In this document: positions 1-8,536 of the stretch, one piece after another
Layout: each line of letters starts with the position of its first letter
How positions within the stretch are numbered: position 1 is the stretch's first letter
DNA from: Thiothrix sp.
Lineage (GTDB): Bacteria; Pseudomonadota; Gammaproteobacteria; Thiotrichales; Thiotrichaceae
Length of the DNA stretch: 64,000 nt
Direction of reading: 5' to 3'
NCBI GenBank assembly: GCA_008015155.1
Contig: SSFA01000013.1
Span: 62,001-126,000 of the forward strand
The notes under the pieces: model-generated
What the model saw: only the letters and a program-made list of their open reading frames with translations
The model's database searches: none
Told to the model about the DNA's origin: nothing
Translations under genes and position numbers: made by a program

Positions 1-405
1 TAAAGATTTATCTTTAATCCCTACTTCGCCTGTATTAAAAAACCCCGCATTATCTCGCTTGAGTTGGAAGCTTTGCATTTCCCGCGCCTGCTGATCATCA
101 AACAGGCTGGGCCAATCTAAGGCTTTAACAACTTTTTCTAGTTCATCTGCTTTATATCCAGCAGCATACAAACTGCCCACAATCGCGCCCATACTGGTGC
201 CTGCAATCACGTCAATGGGTACACCTTGTTCTTCTAAGACCTTTAATACCCCCACATGCGCTACACCTGCCGCGCCACCACCACCTAAGACTAAACCAAT
301 TCTTGGACGTTGTTTCGTTGCTGGAGTCGCAGCAGAAGCCGAGGGGGCCAAGCTAGTCAATAGACTTAGGCTCAGAAGAAAAGCAAGCAGCTTAATAAAT
401 TTCAT
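1..405 (-). CDS. Patatin-like phospholipase (partial, C-terminus beyond window)
   Basis: Reading leftward from the ATG at 405, 135 codons stay open to the window edge. The product begins with a hydrophobic signal peptide (about residues 1-25, ending SASA). It then shows the patatin signature: the glycine-rich oxyanion loop GGGGAAG at residues 41-47 and the nucleophile elbow GTSMG with Ser71. The family is of serine acyl hydrolases with a Ser-Asp dyad; the Asp motif lies outside the window. The signal peptide implies a periplasmic or envelope-associated lipase of the RssA/YlbK-like group. It is divergent from pilU, with about 115 bases between the starts. The family call is secure; the substrate is unknown. 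Confidence 0.88.
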   Translation of the reverse strand, partial: MKFIKLLAFLLSLSLLTSLAPSASAATPATKQRPRIGLVLGGGGAAGVAHVGVLKVLEEQGVPIDVIAGTSMGAIVGSLYAAGYKADELEKVVKALDWPSLFDDQQAREMQSFQLKRDNAGFFNTGEVGIKDKSL

Positions 406-521
406 AATTTCAACCCTGAATAACTGCCTCAAGTATAGGTGTCCAGACGAGCTGAACTCAACTTTAGGGGAATTACTGTTACAATAGCTGGCACGAATTA
501 TAAAAATAAGAGATCACTCAA

Positions 522-1691
522 ATGGCATTAAAAGATTATTTACGCATTCTGGCGACGCGAGATGGCTCAGATTTATATCTCACCGCCGATGCCCCCCCTG
601 CTGCTAAATTCCAAGGTACACTCAAACCCTTGGCACGTGAACGCTTAAGCCCAGAAGATGTCCATGCAATGGCCTATGAACTGATGGATGCTGATCAGCG
701 CCAACAGTTTGAACACAAACCGGAAATGAATTTAGCTATCAGTGAAGAAGGCATTGGACGTTTTCGGGTCAATATTTTCAAGCAACGGCATAAAGTCGCG
801 ATGGTGATTCGGAATATTAAAACCGAAATCCCCGATGCCAATAAAATCGGCCTGCCGGAAGTCCTAAAGAACGTCATTATGGAAAAGCGCGGCTTGATTT
901 TGTTTGTAGGAGGCACAGGCTCTGGTAAATCGACTTCGCTCGCTGCCTTAATTGATTATCGCAACCGTAATTCAGATGGGCATATTATTACGATCGAAGA
1001 CCCGATTGAGTATGTACATCCGCACCGCAAATCCATAATTAGTCAGCGCGAAGTCGGCGTGGACACTGATAGCTATGAAGATGCTTTAAAAAACACTCTA
1101 CGCCAAGCACCTGATGTCATTCTGATTGGTGAAATTCGTACCCGCGAGACCATGGAACATGCGCTTGCTTTTGCTGAAACAGGCCATTTGTGTTTATCCA
1201 CTTTGCATGCGAATAGTGCGAATCAAGCCTTAGATCGGATTATTAATTTCTTCCCTGAAGAACGCCATCATCAGCTTTTACAAGATTTATCACTTAATCT
1301 TAAAGCCTTTATTTCCCAACGCCTGATCCCCACGATTGAAGGTAAACGTACCGCTGCCATTGAAATCTTATTAGGCACACCGATTGTACGTGATTTGATT
1401 ATGAAAGGTGAGGTCGGCGCGATTAAGGAGATTATGGAAAAATCCGAGCAGCAGGGGATGCAAACTTTCGATGGGCACTTATATCGTCTGTATCGTGAAA
1501 AGAAAATCAGTTTAGAGGACGCTTTACGCAATGCTGATTCTGCCAGTAACTTGAAGCTGCGCATCAATCTCTCCCCAGATGACACACCTACAGGCACGGG
1601 CGAAGCAGTTAAACCGGCAGAGCGTCTTTCTGCTTTAGATGGCTTATCTTTAGAACCGAAAGCAGAGGAAGTAAAAGAAGAAGCCTTCTAG
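522..1691 (+). CDS. pilU: Type IV pilus retraction ATPase PilU
   Basis: This is a 389-residue secretion ATPase of the PilT/PilU family. It carries a Walker A motif GGTGSGKS at about residue 128, an Asp box around IITIEDPIEYVH, a Walker B-like DVILIGEIR and the His box (TGHLCLSTLHANS). PilU couples ATP hydrolysis to pilus retraction together with PilT. The C-terminal tail beyond about residue 345 is acidic and low in complexity, which fits PilU better than the shorter PilT. The start has an AAGAGA ribosome site about 8 bases upstream. No pilT lies within the window, so the assignment to PilU over PilT rests on sequence character, including the family's usual length (about 380). Confidence 0.9.
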   Translation: MALKDYLRILATRDGSDLYLTADAPPAAKFQGTLKPLARERLSPEDVHAMAYELMDADQRQQFEHKPEMNLAISEEGIGRFRVNIFKQRHKVAMVIRNIKTEIPDANKIGLPEVLKNVIMEKRGLILFVGGTGSGKSTSLAALIDYRNRNSDGHIITIEDPIEYVHPHRKSIISQREVGVDTDSYEDALKNTLRQAPDVILIGEIRTRETMEHALAFAETGHLCLSTLHANSANQALDRIINFFPEERHHQLLQDLSLNLKAFISQRLIPTIEGKRTAAIEILLGTPIVRDLIMKGEVGAIKEIMEKSEQQGMQTFDGHLYRLYREKKISLEDALRNADSASNLKLRINLSPDDTPTGTGEAVKPAERLSALDGLSLEPKAEEVKEEAF

Positions 1692-1828
1692 TCACGCCTA
1701 TCTTTAAGATCTATTTTTAATCTAGATAGCATCAAGCTTAAATGCTGAAGGCGTGGGATAAACTTGAATCCTAATTCGTTCTAGCCCATGCTTAAGCCTT
1801 ATTGCGATTACTGAATGAAGAGCTCGCC

Positions 1829-2881
1829 ATGACTGCCAAAACACCTAGTGTGCCATTAATTAAGATTCCGATTACTGCTCAGGTCGAGTCTTTACGCCCG
1901 CATTACACCGCTGAGCAAAAAATTGAAATCAAAGCCAAAATTGCTCAAAAGCTTAAAGAGCAAGATGCGGTATTAGTCGCCCATTATTATGTGGATCAAG
2001 ACCTCCAAGAATTAGCTGATGAAACTGGTGGTTATGTTTCTGACTCCTTGGATATGGCACGGTTTGGGAACGAGCATCCAGCCAAAACCCTCATCGTAGC
2101 TGGTGTACGTTTCATGGGTGAGACTGCAAAAATTCTGAATCCAGAAAAGCGTGTGTTGATGCCCACTTTAGAGGCGGAATGTTCTTTAGATTTAGAATGC
2201 CCTGCCGAATCGTTTTATAAGTTTTGTGATGATAATCCAGATCGTACTGTAGTGGTGTATTCAAATACCAGTGCTGCGGTCAAAGCGCGTGCTGATTATG
2301 TGGTGACTTCCAGTATTGCGGTGGAGTTGATTTCTTGGCTGGATGAACAGGGTAAGAAAATTCTCTGGGCACCGGATCGACATTTAGGCCGTTATATCCA
2401 ACAAGTCACCGGCGCAGATATGCTGCTCTGGCAAGGTGCTTGTATCGTACATGACGAATTCAAGCATTTGGCACTGGCTGAAATGAAAGAGAAATACCCA
2501 GATGCGGGGGTGTTAGTTCACCCTGAATCACCTGAGAAAGTAATTAAGCTAGCAGATGCAGTCGGTTCTACGACCCAGCTGATTAAAGCCGCACAAACTT
2601 TGCCGAATAAGCGCTTTATCGTTGCCACTGATAGCGGCATCTTCTACAAGATGCAGAAAGCAGCGCCAGATAAAGAATTTATGGCTGCACCGACAATGGG
2701 CGAAGGTGCTACTTGTAAGAGTTGTGCACACTGCCCGTGGATGGCGATGAATGGCTTACATAATCTCTTACAAGTTTTAGAAACGGGCAAAAACGAGATT
2801 TTTGTTGATGAGGAGATTCGGGTGAAAGCTTTACGTTCCACCCAACGGATGCTCGATTTTGCCAAAATGCGGCGTGGCTAA
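1829..2881 (+). CDS. nadA: Quinolinate synthase NadA
   Basis: NadA condenses iminoaspartate with dihydroxyacetone phosphate to form quinolinate in de novo NAD synthesis, using a [4Fe-4S] cluster. The product is 350 residues, close to the usual 347. Candidate cluster cysteines lie in the conserved segments around [20 protein letters not shown] and [13 protein letters not shown]. The family motif [19 protein letters not shown] is near the N-terminus. I chose the ATG at 1829 over the in-frame TTG at 1802, because homologues start near this point and a GAAG stretch precedes it. The gene is convergent with the thiO-like gene, whose stop is at its very end. nadB and nadC are not in view. Confidence 0.95.
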   Translation: MTAKTPSVPLIKIPITAQVESLRPHYTAEQKIEIKAKIAQKLKEQDAVLVAHYYVDQDLQELADETGGYVSDSLDMARFGNEHPAKTLIVAGVRFMGETAKILNPEKRVLMPTLEAECSLDLECPAESFYKFCDDNPDRTVVVYSNTSAAVKARADYVVTSSIAVELISWLDEQGKKILWAPDRHLGRYIQQVTGADMLLWQGACIVHDEFKHLALAEMKEKYPDAGVLVHPESPEKVIKLADAVGSTTQLIKAAQTLPNKRFIVATDSGIFYKMQKAAPDKEFMAAPTMGEGATCKSCAHCPWMAMNGLHNLLQVLETGKNEIFVDEEIRVKALRSTQRMLDFAKMRRG

Positions 2882-3922
2882 TTAGGCCAGTACCTGAGCG
2901 ACTAAGGCCCTTACTGAACCTAAGCCAGTAGCAACCCCATTACTACCGTGGCCTGCATTAATATAAAGGCCACGAATATCTGGGTGCTCACCCATAAACG
3001 GTTCATCATTTTCCGAGAAAGATAACAAGCTGCTCCAGTGATTGTGGACTGGTAAGTCCTGCAAAGCAGGCATCAGTGCTCCAGCCACTTCGCGTAATTC
3101 TGCTTGTGCTTGCTCGCTAAGGGATTTCTCCAAACCTTGAGAAGAAAACACTGAGCCACAAACAATCCGCCCATCTTTACGTGGAATTAGATAATAATTC
3201 TTATGCACAATCATATGCTGTAAAGTCTGCTTGGGCGTGCGAAACATAATGGATTCTGCTAACAACGGACGCAACTGCAATTCACTAGCCTGTACTTCCG
3301 CAAAGGCACTAGTCCAAGCGCCCGCCGTTAAAATCACTTTATGCGCTTTAAATAAATCATTACCAATATAAACACCAGCAATTTGCCCATTCACACTATG
3401 CAACTGCTTCACCGCTTGATGTTGACTGACCAGCAAAGGGCGCATACGTAACATAGCACGCAAAGCAGCATTGAGGCGCGGACTACGCACTTGAGCCAAT
3501 TCAGGGAAATAGATCGCTTGATTGATATCCGAGTTGAGATACTGCTCACTGGTTCTTAGGCTAGAACCCTCTAATAATTGGAGTTGATAGCCCCAAGTTT
3601 CTGCCCAAGCTTGGGCGGCCTGCTGCTGACTTGTATCAGTGATGATCAGACCCGATTGAATCCACTGTGGATCAATACCTGTTTCTTGATAGAGGCGCTC
3701 GCATAAAGCTGGATAATGCTTCTGGCTATCTTTGACTAAGGCACTGACAAAGGCGCTAGCCTGCCAAGGGTATAAAGGCGTGATTAAACCACCGCCCGCC
3801 CAAGACGATTCTCGACCTAATTCATTTTGGTCGACCAACATAACCTTCAGCCCTGCATCATGCAGGAATAAAGCGGTCAGCATGCCTTTTAGGCCGCCGC
3901 CTACAATAATGACATCTTTCAT
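2882..3922 (-). CDS. thiO: FAD-dependent oxidoreductase, glycine oxidase ThiO type
   Basis: A 346-residue flavoprotein of the DAO family. The N-terminus has the dinucleotide-binding motif VIIVGGGLKGMLTALFLHDAG followed by the acidic end of strand 2 (VMLVDQNELG). The C-terminal GHGSNGVATG is typical of the FAD-binding closure in ThiO and related amine oxidases. ThiO oxidises glycine to iminoglycine for the thiazole ring of thiamine. No other thiamine gene is adjacent, so a related D-amino-acid or sarcosine-type oxidase is possible. It converges on nadA with essentially no spacer. Confidence 0.8.
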   Translation of the reverse strand: MKDVIIVGGGLKGMLTALFLHDAGLKVMLVDQNELGRESSWAGGGLITPLYPWQASAFVSALVKDSQKHYPALCERLYQETGIDPQWIQSGLIITDTSQQQAAQAWAETWGYQLQLLEGSSLRTSEQYLNSDINQAIYFPELAQVRSPRLNAALRAMLRMRPLLVSQHQAVKQLHSVNGQIAGVYIGNDLFKAHKVILTAGAWTSAFAEVQASELQLRPLLAESIMFRTPKQTLQHMIVHKNYYLIPRKDGRIVCGSVFSSQGLEKSLSEQAQAELREVAGALMPALQDLPVHNHWSSLLSFSENDEPFMGEHPDIRGLYINAGHGSNGVATGLGSVRALVAQVLA

Positions 3923-3979
3923 GCGAATCCTTCGGGGTTGACTGCGCGTCAGTATATCAGCCCCGAAGCGAGGATTTGA

Positions 3980-4420
3980 TTAAAACAGTTTAAATGGATG
4001 ATCGCGCGTTTGTTCCTTCGGTGTACCCGGATTAGTAAACAAACTGGGGTCTGGCATACCTGTTTGGTTGGTTTGAGCACTAGTAGCAACGGTCGTGCCA
4101 TCGGCTGCAGTGGTCGTGGTACTTGCTACAGTGCTGGCATTCTCAGCAGCTTTGCGTTTACCTAAACCAAAAATGTCCACTGCATTATCAATGTTTTGCT
4201 CAGATAGATTATTAACTTGAGTAAATAAAGAGGGATCAGGCATTGGATCCTCTTGTTTGACTTCAGGCATTGCAGGGGTAGTTACGGCTACTGTTGTAGG
4301 TGCTTTACTAGGCCCACCCACATTAAAGAAGGTTTGATCAATAGGGTAACTATCTGCATGAGCTAAAGAACTCAACAACAGAGCTAGTAAGGAAGAAGAA
4401 AGCAAAAGTTTAGACATCAC
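3980..4420 (-). CDS. Small secreted protein with a repeated PMPDPSLFT motif
   Basis: A 146-residue protein with a clear signal peptide (hydrophobic stretch LLLSSSLLALLLSSLAHA, cleavage probably after AHA). The mature part is rich in Thr, Ala and Pro. It contains the motif MPDPSLFT twice, once near the middle and once near the C-terminus, separated by a Thr/Ala-rich linker. I do not recognise a family. The two motif copies may be short binding or structural units. The next codon after the initial Met is also Met, so the start could be 4417. It lies just downstream of the thiO-like gene's start with its own spacing. It could be lineage-specific. Confidence 0.65.
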   Translation of the reverse strand: MMSKLLLSSSLLALLLSSLAHADSYPIDQTFFNVGGPSKAPTTVAVTTPAMPEVKQEDPMPDPSLFTQVNNLSEQNIDNAVDIFGLGKRKAAENASTVASTTTTAADGTTVATSAQTNQTGMPDPSLFTNPGTPKEQTRDHPFKLF

Positions 4421-4500
4421 GGCTTACCTATCAAGCTTAGTTAGGGCAAAGCGCCTATCAGCCCATTATACCGAGGAATACCTGCTGCAAGCCAATAAGC

Positions 4501-5373
4501 TTAAAGGTTGGCACTATACACAATCAGCATCAAGCCTAACCAAGCTGTGGTATGCATCCACATCGCACGGCGATAGCGGTGGGCTAAACGTGCTGGTGGC
4601 AAATTAGTAATCATAAATAAGCGCCCACCACTAGATTGTTGCATGACATGAGTACCAACAGTATGCTGTTCATTGATAAAATCTTCTTGAGCAACACGTT
4701 CGGCCGTTTTACAAACCGCTTGCCACTCCTCCTCATCTAGTCGTCCATCGCCATTAATATCATAGGTTTCTAATAAGACTTTAGGCTTCAATTTCCAGCG
4801 AGATAGCAGCTCAGTCACTCGATGCCGGAGTGGTTGGTGATAATCAGTTTTGAGGGTGTGCATATCGCCGAGCACATAGAGTTCTTGCCCCGGATAAATC
4901 GCATGCAGCCAATCTAAATAAGTATCAGCAGGGCTGGTAATAATTTCAGCCTGTTTTGGATAAAGTAGGCAGCGCCCATGTCCATCATCCAGTACAAAGG
5001 GTTGATCCTCGATATAACCGGGAATCCACAAAGTAACGGGTAAATTTGCTAAACCACGACTGCTTTCGCCTGCTGGTAGAAAAGCGCGCCCACGCAAAGA
5101 CACATAACCTTGAGCACTATGGCTAACAAAAGAATGTGGCGTATCCAGCATTAAACGGTAACGCTTAAAAAAACCCAGCGCAAACCACAAATTAAAACAA
5201 GCCAATAGCAGCAACCCATTGGGGTTACTCAGTACCATCAGGTAGCAAACTAATAGCCACAATGGCACAAACTTCAATTGTGCTGCAAAGTTGAGTAAGC
5301 CTGCACGCCGTACTACCGCAGCAAATTGATTACGCGCAACCTGTTCCCACTCGAAAATGCCAATGTCTTGCAT
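4501..5373 (-). CDS. GIDE-like membrane protein with an EF-hand, partner of LemA
   Basis: The 290-residue product has a hydrophobic pair of segments at about residues 35-65 and another at the C-terminus (WLGLMLIVYSA). The stretch between them resembles the GIDE domain of MUL1-like proteins, which in bacteria are often encoded beside LemA. Around residue 205 it has DINGDGRLDEEEW, a textbook EF-hand calcium loop with Asp/Asn/Asp ligands and the terminal Glu. The stop of lemA abuts the start of this gene, so they are co-transcribed. Function is unknown; envelope localisation and calcium sensing are inferred. The family call is moderate, while the EF-hand is plainly visible. Confidence 0.7.
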   Translation of the reverse strand: MQDIGIFEWEQVARNQFAAVVRRAGLLNFAAQLKFVPLWLLVCYLMVLSNPNGLLLLACFNLWFALGFFKRYRLMLDTPHSFVSHSAQGYVSLRGRAFLPAGESSRGLANLPVTLWIPGYIEDQPFVLDDGHGRCLLYPKQAEIITSPADTYLDWLHAIYPGQELYVLGDMHTLKTDYHQPLRHRVTELLSRWKLKPKVLLETYDINGDGRLDEEEWQAVCKTAERVAQEDFINEQHTVGTHVMQQSSGGRLFMITNLPPARLAHRYRRAMWMHTTAWLGLMLIVYSANL

Positions 5374-5949
5374 TTAGGATTGAAAATGCGCAGCGACATC
5401 CACATCTGCTTTTTCTGCACTGGAAAAAGTCATTAAGCGATAAGGCTTAAAACTTAAAGGGCGGGCAATCAATAAATCAGGAAACTGCTCAATACGCACA
5501 TTATTAATGGTAGCTGCATCATTATAAAACTCACGTCGATCCGCAATGCTATCTTCTAAACTCGTAATGCGCCGTTGCAACTGCAAGAAAGCTTGGCTGG
5601 CTTTTAATTCTGGGTAATCTTCTGCAACAGCAAATAAGTTGCCTAAGCCGATGCGTAATTGTTCTTCTGCTACACCTAAAGCACTTAAGTCACCACTATT
5701 CATTGCGTTAGCGACTTTGCTACGTGCCTCAATCACCCGCTGCAAGGTATCCTTTTCGTATTTCATATGCTCTTTGCAAACAGTAATCAACTTCGGCAAT
5801 TCTTCATTACGCTGTTTGAGCAAAACAGCGATATTACTCCAAGCCTTGCTGGCATTATTTTTGAGTAAAACCAGCTGGTTATAGATTGCGACTCCCCAAA
5901 GGGCGATGCTCACCAACAATAAGGTAAAGATTAAGAGTCCGCTGGTCAT
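5374..5949 (-). CDS. lemA: LemA family protein
   Basis: A 191-residue protein with one N-terminal membrane segment (LLIFTLLLVSIALWGVAIYN). A helical domain follows, containing the LemA signature of NNASKAWSNIAVLLKQRNEELPKL, the central region rich in charged helices, and the C-terminal YNDAATINNVRIEQFP (family form YN..V..YN..I..FP). LemA proteins are membrane-anchored with the helical bundle outside, and the biochemical role is unsettled. Here lemA is the first gene of a two-gene unit with the GIDE-like gene, a common pairing. Length is as usual for the family. Confidence 0.9.
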   Translation of the reverse strand: MTSGLLIFTLLLVSIALWGVAIYNQLVLLKNNASKAWSNIAVLLKQRNEELPKLITVCKEHMKYEKDTLQRVIEARSKVANAMNSGDLSALGVAEEQLRIGLGNLFAVAEDYPELKASQAFLQLQRRITSLEDSIADRREFYNDAATINNVRIEQFPDLLIARPLSFKPYRLMTFSSAEKADVDVAAHFQS

Positions 5950-6142
5950 AGCTTTTTTTATAATGAGTATAAGAAAACTAACACTAACAAATTCTTAGGA
6001 GAAAAGTAGCTGGAGCCGATGATTGGTGACTCCTGATTTAAGCAACTTAGAGTAAAATGGTTTTACGTTTTCTATGATTTTATTACATTAATATTGAAAT
6101 GTCTTACACTATGCTAATCGATCTTAGTCTAAGGAGCTTTTT

Positions 6143-6349
6143 ATGCAACTCACTACTATCTCGCCAAAATTTCAAGTAGTCATTCCCCGTGCCATTCGCG
6201 AGCCAATGGGAATTCAAGCTGGGCAAAAGTTACAAGTACTGCGTTATGGGAACCGTATTGAGTTAATTCCATTCAAAACGGCTAAAGAGCTAAGAGGTTT
6301 TCTCAAAGGTATTGATACCACTGTTGAACGTGATGGTGATCGGGTATGA
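6143..6349 (+). CDS. vapB: AbrB/MazE-type antitoxin (VapB)
   Basis: A 68-residue protein with a SpoVT-AbrB swapped-hairpin DNA-binding domain at the N-terminus (TTISPKFQVVIPRAIREPMGIQAGQKLQV). The C-terminal tail is charged and would wrap the toxin. It is preceded by a strong AAGGAG ribosome site about 7 bases before the ATG. Its TGA stop overlaps the ATG of the PIN gene (ATGA, 6346-6349), the translational coupling typical of antitoxin-toxin pairs. It presumably represses its own promoter in the AT-rich 190 bases upstream. Confidence 0.88.
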   Translation: MQLTTISPKFQVVIPRAIREPMGIQAGQKLQVLRYGNRIELIPFKTAKELRGFLKGIDTTVERDGDRV

Positions 6350-6717
6350 AGGTTGTCGATTCCTGCGGCTGGCTAGAATATTTCGCTGAAGGTAAGAATG
6401 CCGAGCATTTTGCAGCTGCGATTGAAGATACTGAACAGCTTTTGGTTCCCTCGATTAGCATTTTTGAGGTATTCAAAAAAATCTTACAACAAAGTGGTGA
6501 AGATGCCGCTTTGCAAGCTGCTGCGATTATGGCTCAAGGGACTGTCATCGATTTAGATATGTCGATTGCGCTGAGTGCTGCGAAATTATCTGTAGAGCAT
6601 AAAATACCAATGGCAGATAGCATTATTCTAGCCACTGCACGGCAACATCAAGCTACGGTATTAACTCAGGATAATGATTTTGAAGGTTTAGCCGGTGTGG
6701 AGTATTTCAAAAAATAA
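6346..6717 (+). CDS. vapC: PIN-domain ribonuclease toxin (VapC)
   Basis: A 123-residue PIN-domain protein. The acidic residues that hold magnesium in this family are visible: Asp5 in VVDSCGWLEYF, Glu in SISIFEVFKK, Asp in PMADSIILATA and Asp in LTQDNDFEGL. VapC toxins cleave tRNA or rRNA and are neutralised by the cognate antitoxin encoded immediately upstream. Length and order are standard. Nothing suggests inactivation. Confidence 0.9.
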   Translation: MKVVDSCGWLEYFAEGKNAEHFAAAIEDTEQLLVPSISIFEVFKKILQQSGEDAALQAAAIMAQGTVIDLDMSIALSAAKLSVEHKIPMADSIILATARQHQATVLTQDNDFEGLAGVEYFKK

Positions 6718-6800
6718 CGAAGTTTATTCTGCTATTAATCCCTAAGAATTTTCAAAGGGTGCGTTTTTCACATCAACTCTTATAGGAGTTTTTCACAGCA

Positions 6801-7822
6801 GAAGGTTTCAAGTATCGGCGCGAACAAGGTTTTACTGCTGCCGAGCTATGGCCGCCTGATCAATGGTGGTGACCGAATGGCTGGGAAGAAGTAGCTAAAC
6901 TAGCGGCAGAATATGAAACAAAGCCCAGCCTTTTCCTGCAATGGTTAGCTGTTGGCAATCCTAAACTCGCAGCCGAAATTGCCTTAGTACAACAAGCCAC
7001 TGAAGCCTTATTGCCGTTTCGGGAACAATGGCAAGCAGCGATTACAGATGTAACTGATTACCCCAATCCCAAAGAACGCAATGCGATTAGCACAGGTTTA
7101 GCATGGCTCAATTGGGATCAACGCTTCGGCATCGGCTTAGACGCACAAGGCTTACTCGAAATCGATTGGCTAGAAATTCCAGCAGATGAGTTTACTTATC
7201 AAGACGGGGGGCGTTTAAACTTGCTGAGTTTTAAAATCAGCCGTTACCCTGTTACCAATGCCCAATTTCAAGCCTTTAGGTAAGCAGCCGATGGTTATGC
7301 TGATCCACGCTGGTGGCAAGGATTGAATCAGCCGAAGATAACCCAGCAATCTCGTTGGCAAGAGAGCAATCGCCCAGTGGAGCAAGTGAGTTGGTATGAA
7401 GCCCTTGCTTTTTGCCGTTGGCTCTCTGCTAGGACAAGTTTAAACATTAGCTTACCCACTGAGCAGCAATGGGAAAAAGCTGCACGCGATACGGATGGGC
7501 GCGAGTATCCGTGGGGAGCCGAGTTCGAATCTGCGTATTGCGATACAGCGTTAAGTTTATATGAAACCTCTGCTGTAGGCATTTATCCGCAAGGGCAAGC
7601 AGCTTCTGGGGCTATAGACATGACGGGCAATGTTTGGGACTGGTGTTTAAATAAATTCGACCTGCCTAGTATGATTGAACCAGATTTATCGGAAGATATT
7701 CGTATATGTCGCGGCGGTTCTTGGAACTATCTCTCCGGTTATCTGCAGTGTGTGGCCGCCTCAGCTATCATCCACCCAATCGTTGCAACGCCATGGGTTT
7801 TCGGATTGTGAATTGTCCCTGA
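6801..7822 (+). pseudogene. Decayed formylglycine-generating-enzyme-like (SUMF1) gene
   Basis: One frame carries a recognisable FGE-sulfatase domain but is broken. From 6801 it reads EGFKYRREQGFTAAELWPP..., with in-frame stops at 6870-6872 (TGA) and 7281-7283 (TAA). The second stop splits the segment ISRYPVTNAQFQAF from AADGYADPRWW. Downstream are VEQVSWYEALAFCRWLS, LPTEQQWEKAARDTDGREYPWG and TGNVWDWCLN, all family hallmarks, then CRGGSWNY. After about 7740 the expected ending (SYHPPNRCNAMGFRIV) continues in another frame to a stop at 7820-7822, so there is also a frameshift. No start codon or upstream domain is visible. It therefore looks like a 5'-truncated remnant, and two pieces (7011-7283, 7323-7811) appear as separate open frames. 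It lies between two toxin-antitoxin pairs. Confidence 0.85.
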
Positions 7823-7918
7823 TAGCTGTTTGCTGCTTTCTGAATACTGTCTTCTGCTTGCTAACTTGCCGAAAGGACAAGTGTAGCGGTGGCGAAAATT
7901 TTTTTGTGGAATCTGCAT

Positions 7919-7946
7919 TTGACAGTTCAAATAATGTATGTACAAT
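7919..7946 (+). promoter_or_regulatory. Sigma-70 promoter of brnTA
   Basis: TTGACA at 7919-7924 and TACAAT at 7941-7946 are separated by 16 bases. The brnT start codon is 24 bases downstream. BrnA-type antitoxins usually repress this promoter. Confidence 0.65.
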
Positions 7947-7969
7947 AAATAAAAATATGAATTCTACTG

Positions 7970-8239
7970 ATGCGTATACACTTTGACTCACACAAAGATC
8001 AGCTCAACCTACGAAATCATGGCATTTCCTTGCGGGCTGCTGAGCAATTGGAATGGGATAGTTTTATCTCGACGGAAGATCAACGTTTTGACTACGGCGA
8101 GCAACGTATGATTGGCTTTGGCTATATCGGACTGACGCTCTACTGCCTTGTCTATGTTGAATATGATGATGAACACTGGCGAGCTATTAGCCTACGCCGT
8201 GCCACTCGACAGGAGATTCAAGCTTATGCCAATGCTTAA
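7970..8239 (+). CDS. brnT: BrnT family toxin
   Basis: An 89-residue protein fitting the BrnT ribonuclease toxin family (RelE-like fold). Visible features are the N-terminal FDSHKDQLNLRNHGISLRAA, matching the family's FEWD..K...N..KHG.SF, the central RMIGFGYIGLTLYCLVYVE, and the C-terminal RAISLRRATRQEIQAYA. It is the first gene of a two-gene unit and overlaps brnA by 14 bases. A good promoter lies directly upstream. The toxin is expected to inhibit translation by cutting mRNA. Confidence 0.9.
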   Translation: MRIHFDSHKDQLNLRNHGISLRAAEQLEWDSFISTEDQRFDYGEQRMIGFGYIGLTLYCLVYVEYDDEHWRAISLRRATRQEIQAYANA

Positions 8240-8519
8240 AACAGGCACTATCCTACCCGATGCTGCCGAAGAACTAAGGATTCAAGCAGGTATTGCGGCT
8301 GATCCCGATACTTACGAGCTGCTTGATCCGGTGATTTGGGCAAAGATGCGCCCCTTAGCTCCACGCGGTCGCCCCAAAGCCGAAGTGACCAAAGAGCGAA
8401 TTAGCGTGCGGCTATCCGCAGAAGTCACTGAGTATTTCCGTGCAACCGGCAAAGGCTGGCAAACCCGCATGGATGAAGTTCTAAAAGCCTATGTCGAGCA
8501 GCAGCGTAGCTCTAGCTAA
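8226..8519 (+). CDS. brnA: BrnA family antitoxin
   Basis: A 97-residue partner of brnT. The C-terminal half (ITERISVRLS-like: KERISVRLSAEVTEYFRATGKGWQTRMDEVLKAYV) is the ribbon-helix-helix-like domain typical of BrnA, with GRPKAEVTKE just before it. An open frame extends upstream to 8148 inside brnT. I chose the ATG at 8226 because it matches family length and gives the usual short overlap. The protein neutralises BrnT and autoregulates. Confidence 0.88.
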   Translation: MPMLKTGTILPDAAEELRIQAGIAADPDTYELLDPVIWAKMRPLAPRGRPKAEVTKERISVRLSAEVTEYFRATGKGWQTRMDEVLKAYVEQQRSSS

Positions 8520-8536
8520 AATTCGGGAGTGGCTAT

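Noticed and set aside
1692..1828. Riboswitch or NadR-type control element before nadA
   Set aside because: No recognisable riboswitch fold or operator; only AT-rich spacer with short repeats.
7011..7811. Two separate short FGE-like genes
   Set aside because: Both pieces are in the same frame of one domain, split by a stop codon, and the true ending is in another frame; one pseudogene explains them.
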